From assembly GCA_050253255.1 (NCBI GenBank), contig JBFWJK010000029.1, positions 1 through 25,386 of the forward strand: 25,386 bases of DNA, given 5' to 3'. The notes beneath the pieces were generated by a model. The model did not search any database, was not told where the DNA came from, and saw only the letters and a program-made list of their open reading frames with translations. The stretch is from JACKCP01 sp050253255. Lineage in GTDB: Bacteria > Desulfobacterota > Desulfobacteria > Desulfobacterales > JACKCP01. Numbering within the stretch: position 1 is the first letter of the stretch; every line of letters starts with the position of its first letter. Shown here one piece after another: positions 1 through 7,645 of the stretch. Position numbers and translations under genes: made by a program.

Positions 1-53
1 ATTAATTTTTTGATCAAAGGGCGGCTGCTTAATCCGCCCTTTAAAAAATTAAT
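1..53. terminator. Long bulged hairpin, probable 3' end of an upstream gene
   Basis: Positions 1-11 are exactly complementary to 43-53 and positions 16-24 (AAAGGGCGG) to 34-42, with a 9-nt loop (25-33) and an unpaired GATC bulge at 12-15. This gives a 20-bp interrupted stem. There is no U-tract beyond the stem on either strand; the T and A runs are inside the outer stem. It could be a terminator for a gene left of the window, with the GC-rich inner stem followed by the outer AT arm, or an RNA stability element. Confidence 0.45.
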
Positions 54-400
54 ACAGCAAAAAAGCTTCCTTTCCTGATTCTCTTCCCAAAAATTTTATC
101 AAATAACTTGAAAATTAATTTTTTTGTATTAGTGTTTTATACATTGAATCAAATCTATAAAAAATAAGCAGATTTTTATTAAGCAATGTCAATCCAAATG
201 TTCTTTAAGAAAAATTCTGATTTATTTAAACCTGAATTCGGATCTGTTGTTTAAGACAGATTTTTTTCTTCGCCTGATCAGCAAGAGTAGAGTCAAAGCA
301 TAAAAAATTTAAAACTGCTGTATCATTCTGCAGCTGCTGAAATGTGAAGAATCAAATTCAGGCAAAAACACAATTCATTCTAACAACGGAGGTGTTAAAA
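54..400 (+). other. Non-coding leader region upstream of the superoxide reductase gene
   Basis: About 350 bp of very AT-rich sequence with no convincing gene. It contains a small hairpin followed by seven T residues (242-267, listed separately). I could not identify a promoter with both boxes; TATAAA at 156-161 and TATCAT at 321-326 are possible -10 elements but have poor -35 partners. An in-frame ATG at 344 exists but is not the likely start of the next gene, because a much better ribosome binding site lies in front of ATG 401. No PerR or Fur box could be recognised by eye. Confidence 0.5.
242..267 (+). terminator. Weak intrinsic-terminator-like hairpin in the leader
   Basis: ATCTGT (242-247) pairs with ACAGAT (256-261) around an 8-nt loop and runs straight into TTTTTTT (261-267). 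The stem is only 6 bp, so termination would be weak. It lies about 135 bp upstream of the superoxide reductase start and could be an attenuator or the end of a short transcript, or it may be fortuitous. Confidence 0.3.
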
Positions 401-796
401 ATGTCAAAAATCGGTGAATTCTATCAGTCTGGTGATTGGAAAAACGAAAAACATGTTCCGGTAATAAAATGCAAAAATGAAACATCTGCTGATAAGGCTC
501 TTGAAGTAACTGTTTCAATAGGAGATGAGATAGCACATCCGAATACAACAGAACACCACATAAGATGGATCAAGCTTTACTTCAAGCCTGAAGGTGAAAA
601 ATTCATTTATGAAATAGCATCCTTTGACTTCAATGCCCACGGAGAATCTGTCAAAGGTGCCAATGAAGGACCATGCTACAGCGAACCTTATGCTTCAGCA
701 AAAGTAAAGCTCAAATCTTCAGGAAAACTTATTGCAGCTTCATACTGCAACATACACGGGCTATGGGAAAGCTCTTCAGACATAAAAGTTTCATAA
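401..796 (+). CDS. Superoxide reductase (neelaredoxin, class II, one-iron)
   Basis: This 131-residue cytoplasmic protein should reduce superoxide to hydrogen peroxide without releasing oxygen, using electrons from rubredoxin. The mononuclear Fe(His)4Cys site is recognisable: Glu16 and His18 in the EKHVP motif, His46 and His52 in HPNTTEHHI, and Cys116 and His119 in CNIHGLW. There is no N-terminal desulforedoxin domain with four cysteines, so it belongs to the one-iron neelaredoxin type rather than two-iron desulfoferrodoxin. I chose ATG 401 because GGAGGTG (388-394) lies at ideal spacing and the family N-terminus starts there; the longer frame from 344 adds 19 unlike residues. It stands alone, followed by its own terminator. 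Such enzymes are typical oxygen-defence proteins of anaerobes. Confidence 0.93.
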   Translation: MSKIGEFYQSGDWKNEKHVPVIKCKNETSADKALEVTVSIGDEIAHPNTTEHHIRWIKLYFKPEGEKFIYEIASFDFNAHGESVKGANEGPCYSEPYASAKVKLKSSGKLIAASYCNIHGLWESSSDIKVS

Positions 797-810
797 ATCA
801 TGTGATTCAG

Positions 811-841
811 TCTGCCGTTTGTTATAAACGGCAGATTTTTA
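811..841 (+). terminator. Intrinsic terminator of the superoxide reductase gene
   Basis: TCTGCCGTTT (811-820) is perfectly complementary to AAACGGCAGA (826-835) around the loop GTTAT, followed by five T residues (836-840). It lies 15 bp after the superoxide reductase stop. The other strand has no U-tract, so it acts on + strand transcripts. Confidence 0.88.
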
Positions 842-921
842 CCCTGTCCAAGCCAGAAAAGCCGCATAAAAAAACCAATTCCAAAGCTTTGTTTATTCTT
901 TTTTTATTTTTATCTTCTTTG

Positions 922-930
922 TGATATAAA
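922..930 (+). promoter_or_regulatory. Candidate extended -10 promoter for the RNase M5-like gene
   Basis: TGATATAAA matches the extended -10 pattern TGnTATAAT with one mismatch. It lies about 44 bp before the preferred TTG start at 974 and downstream of the previous terminator, where a promoter is needed. No good -35 box was found, which extended -10 promoters can tolerate. Confidence 0.35.
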
Positions 931-973
931 ACTTCAGTTTGATAAACAGGAATTGAATTTACGGAGACCTTCA

Positions 974-1522
974 TTGATAATCCAGGAAACAATAGTTGTT
1001 GAGGGGAAAGACGATGAGACAGCCGTTAAAAAGGCTGTTAAAGCAGAAATAATCACAACCTCTGGCTTTGGAATTAAAGAGTCTGTTTTTGAGCAGATAA
1101 AATGGGCAAATGAAAAAAACGGAGTTATAGTTTTTACTGATCCAGACTGGGCCGGCGAGAAAATAAGAGAAAGAATAAACAGAAAAATTCCAGGATGCAA
1201 AAATGCCTATCTTTCCCAGGATGAGGCGGACAGAAAAGGGAATATAGGAGTTGAAAACGCATCTCCTGAAAATATTATCGACGCCCTTTTAAAAGCAAAA
1301 ACAATAATATCAGACAATATTTCAGACGAATTTTCCATGGAAGATCTTATTAAAGCAGGACTTTCCGGGGTTGAGCACTCAGCTGAAAAACGAAACAGAA
1401 TTGGGAAAATTCTTAGAATCGGTTATGCAAATTCAAAAAAATTTCTTTCAAGGCTTAATCATTACAAGATTACCAGGGAAGAATTTAATAAGGCTTTAGA
1501 TATCATCAGCACAAACAGTTGA
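974..1522 (+). CDS. rnmV: Ribonuclease M5-like toprim protein
   Basis: The predicted product is 182 residues, close to Bacillus RNase M5, which trims 5S rRNA precursors. The N-terminal toprim fold is clear: VVEGKDD with Glu10, then VIVFTDPDWAGEKIR with Asp56 and Asp58, the acidic metal-binding residues, and PENIIDAL further on. I chose TTG 974 because GGAG (963-966) sits 7 nt upstream and the resulting start, MIIQETIVVEGKDD, matches the usual family N-terminus. A TTG at 953 would add seven residues but has a poorer ribosome site. It is a single gene between two terminators. RNase M5 is best known from Firmicutes, so its role here is inferred; no 5S gene is in the window to show the partner. 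Confidence 0.8.
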   Translation: MIIQETIVVEGKDDETAVKKAVKAEIITTSGFGIKESVFEQIKWANEKNGVIVFTDPDWAGEKIRERINRKIPGCKNAYLSQDEADRKGNIGVENASPENIIDALLKAKTIISDNISDEFSMEDLIKAGLSGVEHSAEKRNRIGKILRIGYANSKKFLSRLNHYKITREEFNKALDIISTNS

Positions 1523-1545
1523 AACAAGGCTTCATAACAAAAAAA

Positions 1546-1586
1546 CCGGGGAAAATCCTTTCCCCGGCTACAAATCATCTTTTTTT
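1546..1586. terminator. Bidirectional terminator between convergent genes
   Basis: CCGGGGAAA (1546-1554) pairs perfectly with TTTCCCCGG (1559-1567) around ATCC. On the + strand a T-run follows after a short gap (about 1580-1586). On the - strand the stem is followed directly by seven U residues (complement of the A-run at 1539-1545). It can therefore end both the RNase M5-like gene and the convergent minus-strand gene that stops at 1600. Confidence 0.85.
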
Positions 1587-1599
1587 AATAATGGACAGG

Positions 1600-3144
1600 T
1601 TAAAAACTGAATACAAGCGAGGCTCCGAATTCAGAAGCTTTTTCCATATAAAAATTCTTCCCGTAATCAAACACAAGACCAATATTCTTGTTAACAGGAA
1701 TATTGAATCCACCCCTTGCCCTTAGAAGAAGGTTATCCCTTTTGAAATCATCTTCCTCAGGCTCGTCTTCTGTTGGAAACTTATCCACTTTTTCTCCAAG
1801 CTTTTCATCATAAAGATCATGATAGCCAAGACCTGCATCAATTCCTGCAAAGGGAATCACAGGAAACAGTCCGAAAAAGTGAAGAGGTCTTTCCCTGCTG
1901 CCGATTTCCGAAAGCTGGAATAAAAGACTCAGATAAATTTCGCCAGAAGAAGATTCTTCCGTGCCTCCGTATGCTGCACCGGCACCTGCTCTTAAAAAAC
2001 GAAAGTTCTTATAAAATCTTAAATTCAGTTTATGTATATTTTCCAGATCTTCATAGTCAGAACCGGGCACTGAAAAAGCATATCCTATTTCAATAGAATT
2101 TTTCCGGGTAAAAACAGAAGACATTTCCTTAAGCCTTGTGAACTCCTGATCAGAAAAAAGATATGTTTTTTCTGTTTTTTTAAGCCCCGGCTCAAGTTTT
2201 ATGGTTCCTGTTTTCTTTTCACCGGCAAATTCAACAGAATATGGGAGTTCTCCTTCACATTTCTCAATTATTCTTGGTTTACCAAGAGTCCAGGAAGAGC
2301 CTCCTATTTTAAGCAAAGCACCTGGTTTATTTGATGCAATAGTAATTTCAGGATATGGCTCAGGTTCAACTTTTATTACTTTTTCTTCCGAATTTCCAAG
2401 CATAAAGCTGCCTCTTTTATCGCAGTATCCCTGAACAGAAAGAATATACCTGTGCTCACCGGCAGGAAGAAAAATTTTATCGCCTGTTTTTACTATTTTA
2501 CCGTTTATTTTAAGAAGAACATTGGAAAATTCGCAGTTTACTATAACATATTGTTCAAAAAGCCTTGAGCTTATGTCCTTCAGATCTTTTTCCTGAGCAA
2601 TAAGTCTTTTCAAGGCAGATTTTTCTTTTATATCTCCGGAAAGAATAAGACATAAATTTTTGGCAAGTTCAATTTCAGACAGCCATTCGTTAACAGTCTC
2701 TTTTTTTGCTTTTTCATATGCAGGAAGATTTTTGGAATAATAATTTTTTGTTTTCTCCAGAAGATCGTTTGTATAGTTTACAAGATCTTTTCTGCACATT
2801 TTAAGACAGACCTTGCCGTTTCTGCTTTCCTGGCTGACAATTTTAGCGTTTACAAGAGTTAAATTAACCTTCTGGCTTGTAGATAAAGTTGTCTGGGAGT
2901 CAGAGTCTGACAAAAGCCAGCCCGAAATAAACGGGACTGTAAAAGAAGATGTTTTTTTACTTTTTTTAACCTCCACCTCACTTTGCACATCCACTGAAAT
3001 CTGGGAAGCAAGAGCCTGCCTTGCTTCTTCCAGGGTGTCTCCGCAGGCCTCATAGCATTCACTGTCAAGCGCATAGGAATAAGATGAAATAAAAAAAACT
3101 GCAATAACTCCAAGCAAAAGCCTTATTAAACCAATTCTTGCCAT
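1600..3144 (-). CDS. Secreted protein with PEGA-like repeats and beta-rich C-terminus (putative outer-membrane protein)
   Basis: This 514-residue protein has a signal peptide (about 1-25, ending SYSYA). Residues about 30-130 are a cysteine-containing domain that resembles LPP20/FlgO-type exported domains (an ALASQISVDVQSEV segment and a CLKMCRKDLVNY segment). A helical linker follows. Two PEGA-like beta units come next, around 200-255 (VLLKINGKIVKTGDKIFLPAGEH) and 265-330 (ALLKIGGSSWTLGKP). The last 170 residues are rich in alternating aromatic and small residues and end in Phe (SLVFSF), as outer-membrane barrels do. The start has a strong GGGAGGGTG site. It is the last gene of the leftward block, before the shared terminator. 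I do not recognise the whole protein; a cell-surface structural role is inferred. Confidence 0.72.
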   Translation of the reverse strand: MARIGLIRLLLGVIAVFFISSYSYALDSECYEACGDTLEEARQALASQISVDVQSEVEVKKSKKTSSFTVPFISGWLLSDSDSQTTLSTSQKVNLTLVNAKIVSQESRNGKVCLKMCRKDLVNYTNDLLEKTKNYYSKNLPAYEKAKKETVNEWLSEIELAKNLCLILSGDIKEKSALKRLIAQEKDLKDISSRLFEQYVIVNCEFSNVLLKINGKIVKTGDKIFLPAGEHRYILSVQGYCDKRGSFMLGNSEEKVIKVEPEPYPEITIASNKPGALLKIGGSSWTLGKPRIIEKCEGELPYSVEFAGEKKTGTIKLEPGLKKTEKTYLFSDQEFTRLKEMSSVFTRKNSIEIGYAFSVPGSDYEDLENIHKLNLRFYKNFRFLRAGAGAAYGGTEESSSGEIYLSLLFQLSEIGSRERPLHFFGLFPVIPFAGIDAGLGYHDLYDEKLGEKVDKFPTEDEPEEDDFKRDNLLLRARGGFNIPVNKNIGLVFDYGKNFYMEKASEFGASLVFSF

Positions 3145-3236
3145 ACACCCTCCCCCTTTTTATTATAATTTTTTTATAAGTTAAACTAAATTGAGCTTTA
3201 ATATTTTTAAATAAAAAATTTTCAATCTATAAAACT

Positions 3237-3242
3237 ATTATA
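3237..3242 (-). promoter_or_regulatory. Candidate -10 box for the PEGA-like protein gene
   Basis: The minus strand reads TATAAT here, a perfect -10 hexamer, about 95 nt before the start at 3144. The -35 region is poor (AAATCA at 17-bp spacing), so the promoter is tentative. The gap to the upstream gene (172 bp) is large enough for a separate promoter. Confidence 0.3.
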
Positions 3243-3317
3243 TAAAATCCGGAAACTTCTGATTTGAAGGTTTTATCCGTACAAACCTGAAAACCGCAAC
3301 ATAAATGTCAGCTGAAA

Positions 3318-3725
3318 TCAGTCAGAACCAGAATCATCTCCAAGGTTTTTAAGAGAACTTAAAAAAAGGCCGAGCCCGCCTACAGCAAGAACAATAATAG
3401 TTATAAGCTCAAATGAAGACATTGAGCGAAGTCTGAAATTAATGCTTGAAATAATTCCAAAAACAAGCATTATCAATGAAGCTGAGGAAAGAAGCCACCC
3501 CAGTATGTTTTTTGAGTTATAAAAAATGATTCCTATCCCGAAGATAAGAGGAATAAGAACCATACCTCCGGTCAGTCTGAACCCGCCAAACGAATAAAGC
3601 CTGTATCCCATATGAAATCCATGAGTCACCCTTACCGCATCAAGAAAAAGATATCCTCCTGCAACCATCATTACAAGTCCGGTCAAAAACCTTCCTGTTC
3701 CTCCTTTTGTCCCCCCTGCTCCCAT
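3318..3725 (-). CDS. Small conserved membrane protein of unknown function
   Basis: The product has 135 residues with a Gly-rich start (MGAGGTKGGTGRF) and four hydrophobic segments at about 12-30, 50-70, 75-95 and 103-125, so it is an integral inner-membrane protein. The phrases GGMVLIPLIFGIGIIFYNSKN and GGLGLFLSSLK look like a conserved uncharacterised family that I associate with deltaproteobacteria; this is from memory and no function is known to me. The start has AAGGAG about 10 nt upstream. It lies about 130 bp after comEC on the same strand, so it may be a downstream operon member or have its own promoter. Confidence 0.7.
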   Translation of the reverse strand: MGAGGTKGGTGRFLTGLVMMVAGGYLFLDAVRVTHGFHMGYRLYSFGGFRLTGGMVLIPLIFGIGIIFYNSKNILGWLLSSASLIMLVFGIISSINFRLRSMSSFELITIIVLAVGGLGLFLSSLKNLGDDSGSD

Positions 3726-3858
3726 AGCCGATATCTCCTTTCACAGATAAGCATTTCTTTAAACTTAACAGACATTTTAATCCTGAAACAAAAAAAGACC
3801 GCATCTGAAAAAAATATTCACATTCCTGCGCGTTAAAATCAATTTTCAGAAATTCATT

Positions 3859-6249
3859 TTAAAACCGTTGAACAAAACCCTTAATTTTTTCTGTATCAGC
3901 AACAAATGCGCCCTTGTCATTGATATTGTATACTTTTATACCTAAATCTTCATAAATTTTCTCAACTTTTTTTTGGGTCTTCTCATAATTTCTGAAACTT
4001 CCAGAAATAACGGCCAGGCCGGGTGAAGCCGCTTTTATGAAATCCCTGTTTAAAGAATGAACACTTCCATGGTGAGGAACCATGAAAATATCTGAGTTTT
4101 TGATAAATTCTTCATCCTTGTAGCAGTCCTGACCTTTTATATAAAGATCTCCTGTAAATAAAATTTTAACATTATTTATTTTAACAGAAGTTAATAAAGA
4201 ATTATCGTTTTCATTATCAAAAAGTTCTTTTTGCTGTAAAAAGTCTATTGATCCTTTTCCCATATCAATTTTCTGAGGTTTCAGAACAATCCCCTTTTTT
4301 TCGGCGTTTGAAATCAGTTTTTTATAACCGCCTGAATTTTCGAGAGTATTATTGAATACGAATTTATTAATTTTAAATCTTTCCATTATATAAAAAAAAC
4401 CGGAATAATGATCATAATCCCCATGGGTTGAAATACATACATCTATTGTCTTTATTTTATTTTTAAGCAGATATGGAGCAATTATATATCTCCCTGTATC
4501 AAAGTCGGAACCTGGAAAACCTCCGGAATCGACAAGAACGGTTTTTCCTCCCGGAAAAACAATCAAAGTGCTGTTACCTTTGCCAATATCAAAAAAAACA
4601 ATTTTACCATGTTCATTAAAAAAACGTTTTTCAGTTTCAACAAAAACATCAGACATAATAAGGATAAGCACCACACAGGCAAAAGCCTTAAACATAAAAT
4701 CAGGTTTTATCCTTAAAACAAAAATGTATGCCCCCCGGAAAATCACTATCAGAAAAAAATAAGTCAAAAAAAGTTCAAAACCAGAAATACCAATATTTAT
4801 GTATGTAAACTTCAGCCCTGAAATTACCGAAATAAGTTCAACAAAGATATCTGCTGAAAAAGATGAAACAGAAAAAAAGAATTTTGACAGCTCCGGAAAA
4901 ATATAAAAACTTAAAAGACCGGCAAAAGCAGATGGAAGAAGAACAAACGAAAAAAGGGGAATAAGAATAATGCCTGTAAAAACTCCTGTTAAAGGCAGAA
5001 TGTTAAAAAAATAAAGTGCTGCGGGAGAAGTGCCGGCAACTGCAAAAACACTTGTCTTAAAAACAATTTTTATCCATTTGATAAATTTATTAAAAAGAGA
5101 TGAATTTTTTTTAAAGTTCTCAGGAAAAGCCATAAAACCGGTAATTATCGAAAGGACAGCAAGAAAAGACAGAATAAAACCGATACTGAATAAATACTGA
5201 GGAGTAAGTGCAAGAATAAAAAATCCGCAGCAGAACAAAAGATTTAACGGATCATGATTCCTGTTCAGAAAAAAACCTGTACCCCCAAGAAGTGCCAGAA
5301 CCAGGGCTCTTTGTGCAGAAGGCATAAGACCAGACAACAGAGCATAAAATAATGCTCCTGAAATTCCAGTTATAACCGAAGCTTTTTTAACCCAGCCCTG
5401 CCAGAGAAAAAAAGAAATCCTTGAAAAGACAAATCTTGACAAAATAAAGAAAAAGGAAAAAACCATTCCTATATGCAGCCCGGAAATAGCCATGAAATGC
5501 GATGCACCGGCATATGAAGCCATGTCCTTAAACTTCTGGCCAAGCCCCGTTCTGATACCGCAGGTCACAGCTTTTAAAAATTCGGCATTATCTTTTTCAG
5601 AGATATTTTTATCTATTACATCAGCAAAATCCTTTCTGACCCGCTCTATAAAAAAATCGAAAGACTTTTTTTTCCCACAAAAGTCAATTTTGCTGCCTGA
5701 AGCCCACATATGGCCGTAAAGTCCATTAAACCTCATATATGATTCATAATCAAAGCTTCCCGGATTTTTAAAATTCCTGAACGGCTTTATTCGGGCTGTA
5801 AAACCCAGGATATCGCCTGGTTCATAATTTTTTTGATTATTGTAAATGCTGAGGCTGAATTTCAAATTTTCTGATTCAAGATTTTTTTCGTCTATCGACA
5901 GAAGTTTCACTTCTGTTTTAAGTTTTGAACCAGACAGCTTTGGAAACCCTGTTGCAAGGGCAATGATTTTTCTTTTTTCGCCGCTGTAAAGGTTAAATTT
6001 TTCTGCTTTTGAATTATAGAATGTTTTCGAGACGGGAGTTATAAAAAGAATTCCCAGAAAATAAAAAAAAACAAGCGGAATGATAAGAGACTTTTTATTC
6101 TTCAGACAAAGGATAATCAAAGCAGAAAAAAGAATCAATACTGATATAAAAATATGTTCAAATGGGAAAGCCGTTTTTTCACCGGAAAAAATTCCAAGTC
6201 CAAAAAAAATAAAGATTGAAATAAACGGTCTTTTTACCATTTGATTCAT
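3859..6249 (-). CDS. comEC: ComEC/Rec2 family DNA internalisation channel
   Basis: This 796-residue polytopic inner-membrane protein matches the full ComEC architecture: an N-terminal hydrophobic region and DUF4131-type soluble domain (about 1-200), the multi-helix Competence domain (about 220-510, including HFMAISGLHIGMVFSF), and a C-terminal metallo-beta-lactamase domain (about 540-790). The last has FFDIGKGNSTLIVFPGG, the metal motif HGDYDH (His609, Asp611, Asp613, His614), a VPHHGSVHS motif and the phrase ILFTGD. In the family the channel carries single-stranded DNA into the cytoplasm and the hydrolase domain may degrade the other strand. No other competence gene is visible here. The ATG at 6249 lacks a strong ribosome site; an ATG three codons later is an alternative. 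It lies 97 bp after murA on the same strand. Confidence 0.93.
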   Translation of the reverse strand: MNQMVKRPFISIFIFFGLGIFSGEKTAFPFEHIFISVLILFSALIILCLKNKKSLIIPLVFFYFLGILFITPVSKTFYNSKAEKFNLYSGEKRKIIALATGFPKLSGSKLKTEVKLLSIDEKNLESENLKFSLSIYNNQKNYEPGDILGFTARIKPFRNFKNPGSFDYESYMRFNGLYGHMWASGSKIDFCGKKKSFDFFIERVRKDFADVIDKNISEKDNAEFLKAVTCGIRTGLGQKFKDMASYAGASHFMAISGLHIGMVFSFFFILSRFVFSRISFFLWQGWVKKASVITGISGALFYALLSGLMPSAQRALVLALLGGTGFFLNRNHDPLNLLFCCGFFILALTPQYLFSIGFILSFLAVLSIITGFMAFPENFKKNSSLFNKFIKWIKIVFKTSVFAVAGTSPAALYFFNILPLTGVFTGIILIPLFSFVLLPSAFAGLLSFYIFPELSKFFFSVSSFSADIFVELISVISGLKFTYINIGISGFELFLTYFFLIVIFRGAYIFVLRIKPDFMFKAFACVVLILIMSDVFVETEKRFFNEHGKIVFFDIGKGNSTLIVFPGGKTVLVDSGGFPGSDFDTGRYIIAPYLLKNKIKTIDVCISTHGDYDHYSGFFYIMERFKINKFVFNNTLENSGGYKKLISNAEKKGIVLKPQKIDMGKGSIDFLQQKELFDNENDNSLLTSVKINNVKILFTGDLYIKGQDCYKDEEFIKNSDIFMVPHHGSVHSLNRDFIKAASPGLAVISGSFRNYEKTQKKVEKIYEDLGIKVYNINDKGAFVADTEKIKGFVQRF

Positions 6250-6346
6250 ATTTCAAAAACCTGAATTGATTAATCGCCCATATATTCCAATATGTACTAA
6301 TTTAAAATCAAGCAAGATCTGAATTGTTCAGTTACAGACAGAAAAT

Positions 6347-7600
6347 TTATTTTACTCTTTCAATATCAGCTCCAAGGGACTTTAATTTAAGTTCCATTCC
6401 TTCATATCCCCTGTCAAGGTGGTAGACTCTGTTTACAAAAGTTGTGTTTTCCGCTGCAAGCCCTGCAAGAACAAGGCATGCGCTGGCTCTTAAATCTGAA
6501 GCCATTACCGGAGCACCAGCAAGCTCTTTTACTCCTCTTACAACAGCTGTATTTGAGGACGGAAGATAAATATCCGCACCCATTCTCTGAAGTTCATTTA
6601 CATGGATAAATCTGTTTTCAAAAATCGTTTCCTTGATTGTAGATACGCCTTCTGCTATCGACATAAGGGTAATAAACTGGGCCTGCATATCTGTGGGAAA
6701 GCCGGGATAAGGAGAGGTTTTTATATCAATGCTTTTAATCTTATCCGCTCCCCTGACTCTTATCCAGTCTTTGCCGGTTTCAACAAATGTGCCTGTGTCC
6801 CTTACCTTTGAAATTACTTCTCCAAGATGATCAGGCCTGCATTTTTTTATGAGAATATCTCCACGGGTAACTGCGGATGCAATCATGAAAGTGCCTGTTT
6901 CTATTCTGTCAGGAATAATTTCTGTTTCAACGGGCCTGAGGCTTTCGACTCCTTTTACCAGGATTTCCGAGGTTCCTGCTCCTTTTATATCTGCCCCCAT
7001 AAGGTTCAGAACATCAGCAAGGGCCATTATTTCAGGTTCCATTGCAGCATTTCTTAAAATTGTCTCACCATCTGCAAGAGCGGCCGCCATCATCAGATTT
7101 TCAGTTCCTGTAACCGTAACTGTATCAAAATTTATTTCATTTCCCTTAAGCCTTCCGGATTTGGCATTGATATAACCGTGGGAAATATGGACATCGGCCC
7201 CAAGCTTTTGGAGACCGTCAATATGAAGGTTTACAGGTCTTGCACCTATGGCGCATCCACCCGGAAGAGAAACACATGCCTTTCCAAGCCTTGCCACAAG
7301 CGGGCCTAAGACAAGAATTGAAGCCCTCATTTTCCTAACTATTTCATAAGGAGCGAGATGGTTGTTAAGCCCTGAAGCATCAACTGAAACTGTTCCGTTG
7401 TTCATTTCTGTTCTGGCTCCAAGTTCTTCGGCAAGGAGAAGAATGCTCCTTACATCTACAAGATCAGGCACATTATGGAATACTGATCTCCCCTCGCAAA
7501 GAAGAGCCGAAGCAAGAATCGGAAGAGCGGCATTTTTTGCTCCGCTTATTTCAACTTCTCCGGAAAGTCTTTTTTTTCCTTTTATTTTAATTTTATCCAT
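6347..7600 (-). CDS. murA: UDP-N-acetylglucosamine 1-carboxyvinyltransferase
   Basis: MurA transfers enolpyruvyl from phosphoenolpyruvate to UDP-GlcNAc in the cytoplasm, the first committed step of peptidoglycan synthesis. The 417-residue length is normal for the family. Key features are visible: SGAKNAALP with Lys22 and Asn23 for substrate binding, and LPGGCAIGARPV with the catalytic Cys116, the residue attacked by fosfomycin; a Cys here predicts normal sensitivity of the enzyme. The ATG has AAGGA about 9 nt upstream. It lies 45 bp after ccsB and before comEC, in a leftward block that mixes cytochrome biogenesis, cell wall and competence genes. Confidence 0.97.
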   Translation of the reverse strand: MDKIKIKGKKRLSGEVEISGAKNAALPILASALLCEGRSVFHNVPDLVDVRSILLLAEELGARTEMNNGTVSVDASGLNNHLAPYEIVRKMRASILVLGPLVARLGKACVSLPGGCAIGARPVNLHIDGLQKLGADVHISHGYINAKSGRLKGNEINFDTVTVTGTENLMMAAALADGETILRNAAMEPEIMALADVLNLMGADIKGAGTSEILVKGVESLRPVETEIIPDRIETGTFMIASAVTRGDILIKKCRPDHLGEVISKVRDTGTFVETGKDWIRVRGADKIKSIDIKTSPYPGFPTDMQAQFITLMSIAEGVSTIKETIFENRFIHVNELQRMGADIYLPSSNTAVVRGVKELAGAPVMASDLRASACLVLAGLAAENTTFVNRVYHLDRGYEGMELKLKSLGADIERVK

Positions 7601-7645
7601 TAAATCAAGTCCTTAAAATATATTTAAATCCATCTGCATTCAAAT

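Noticed and set aside
344..400. Upstream ATG extending the superoxide reductase by 19 residues
   Set aside because: The extension lacks a ribosome site and is unlike the family, while GGAGGTG sits at good spacing before ATG 401.
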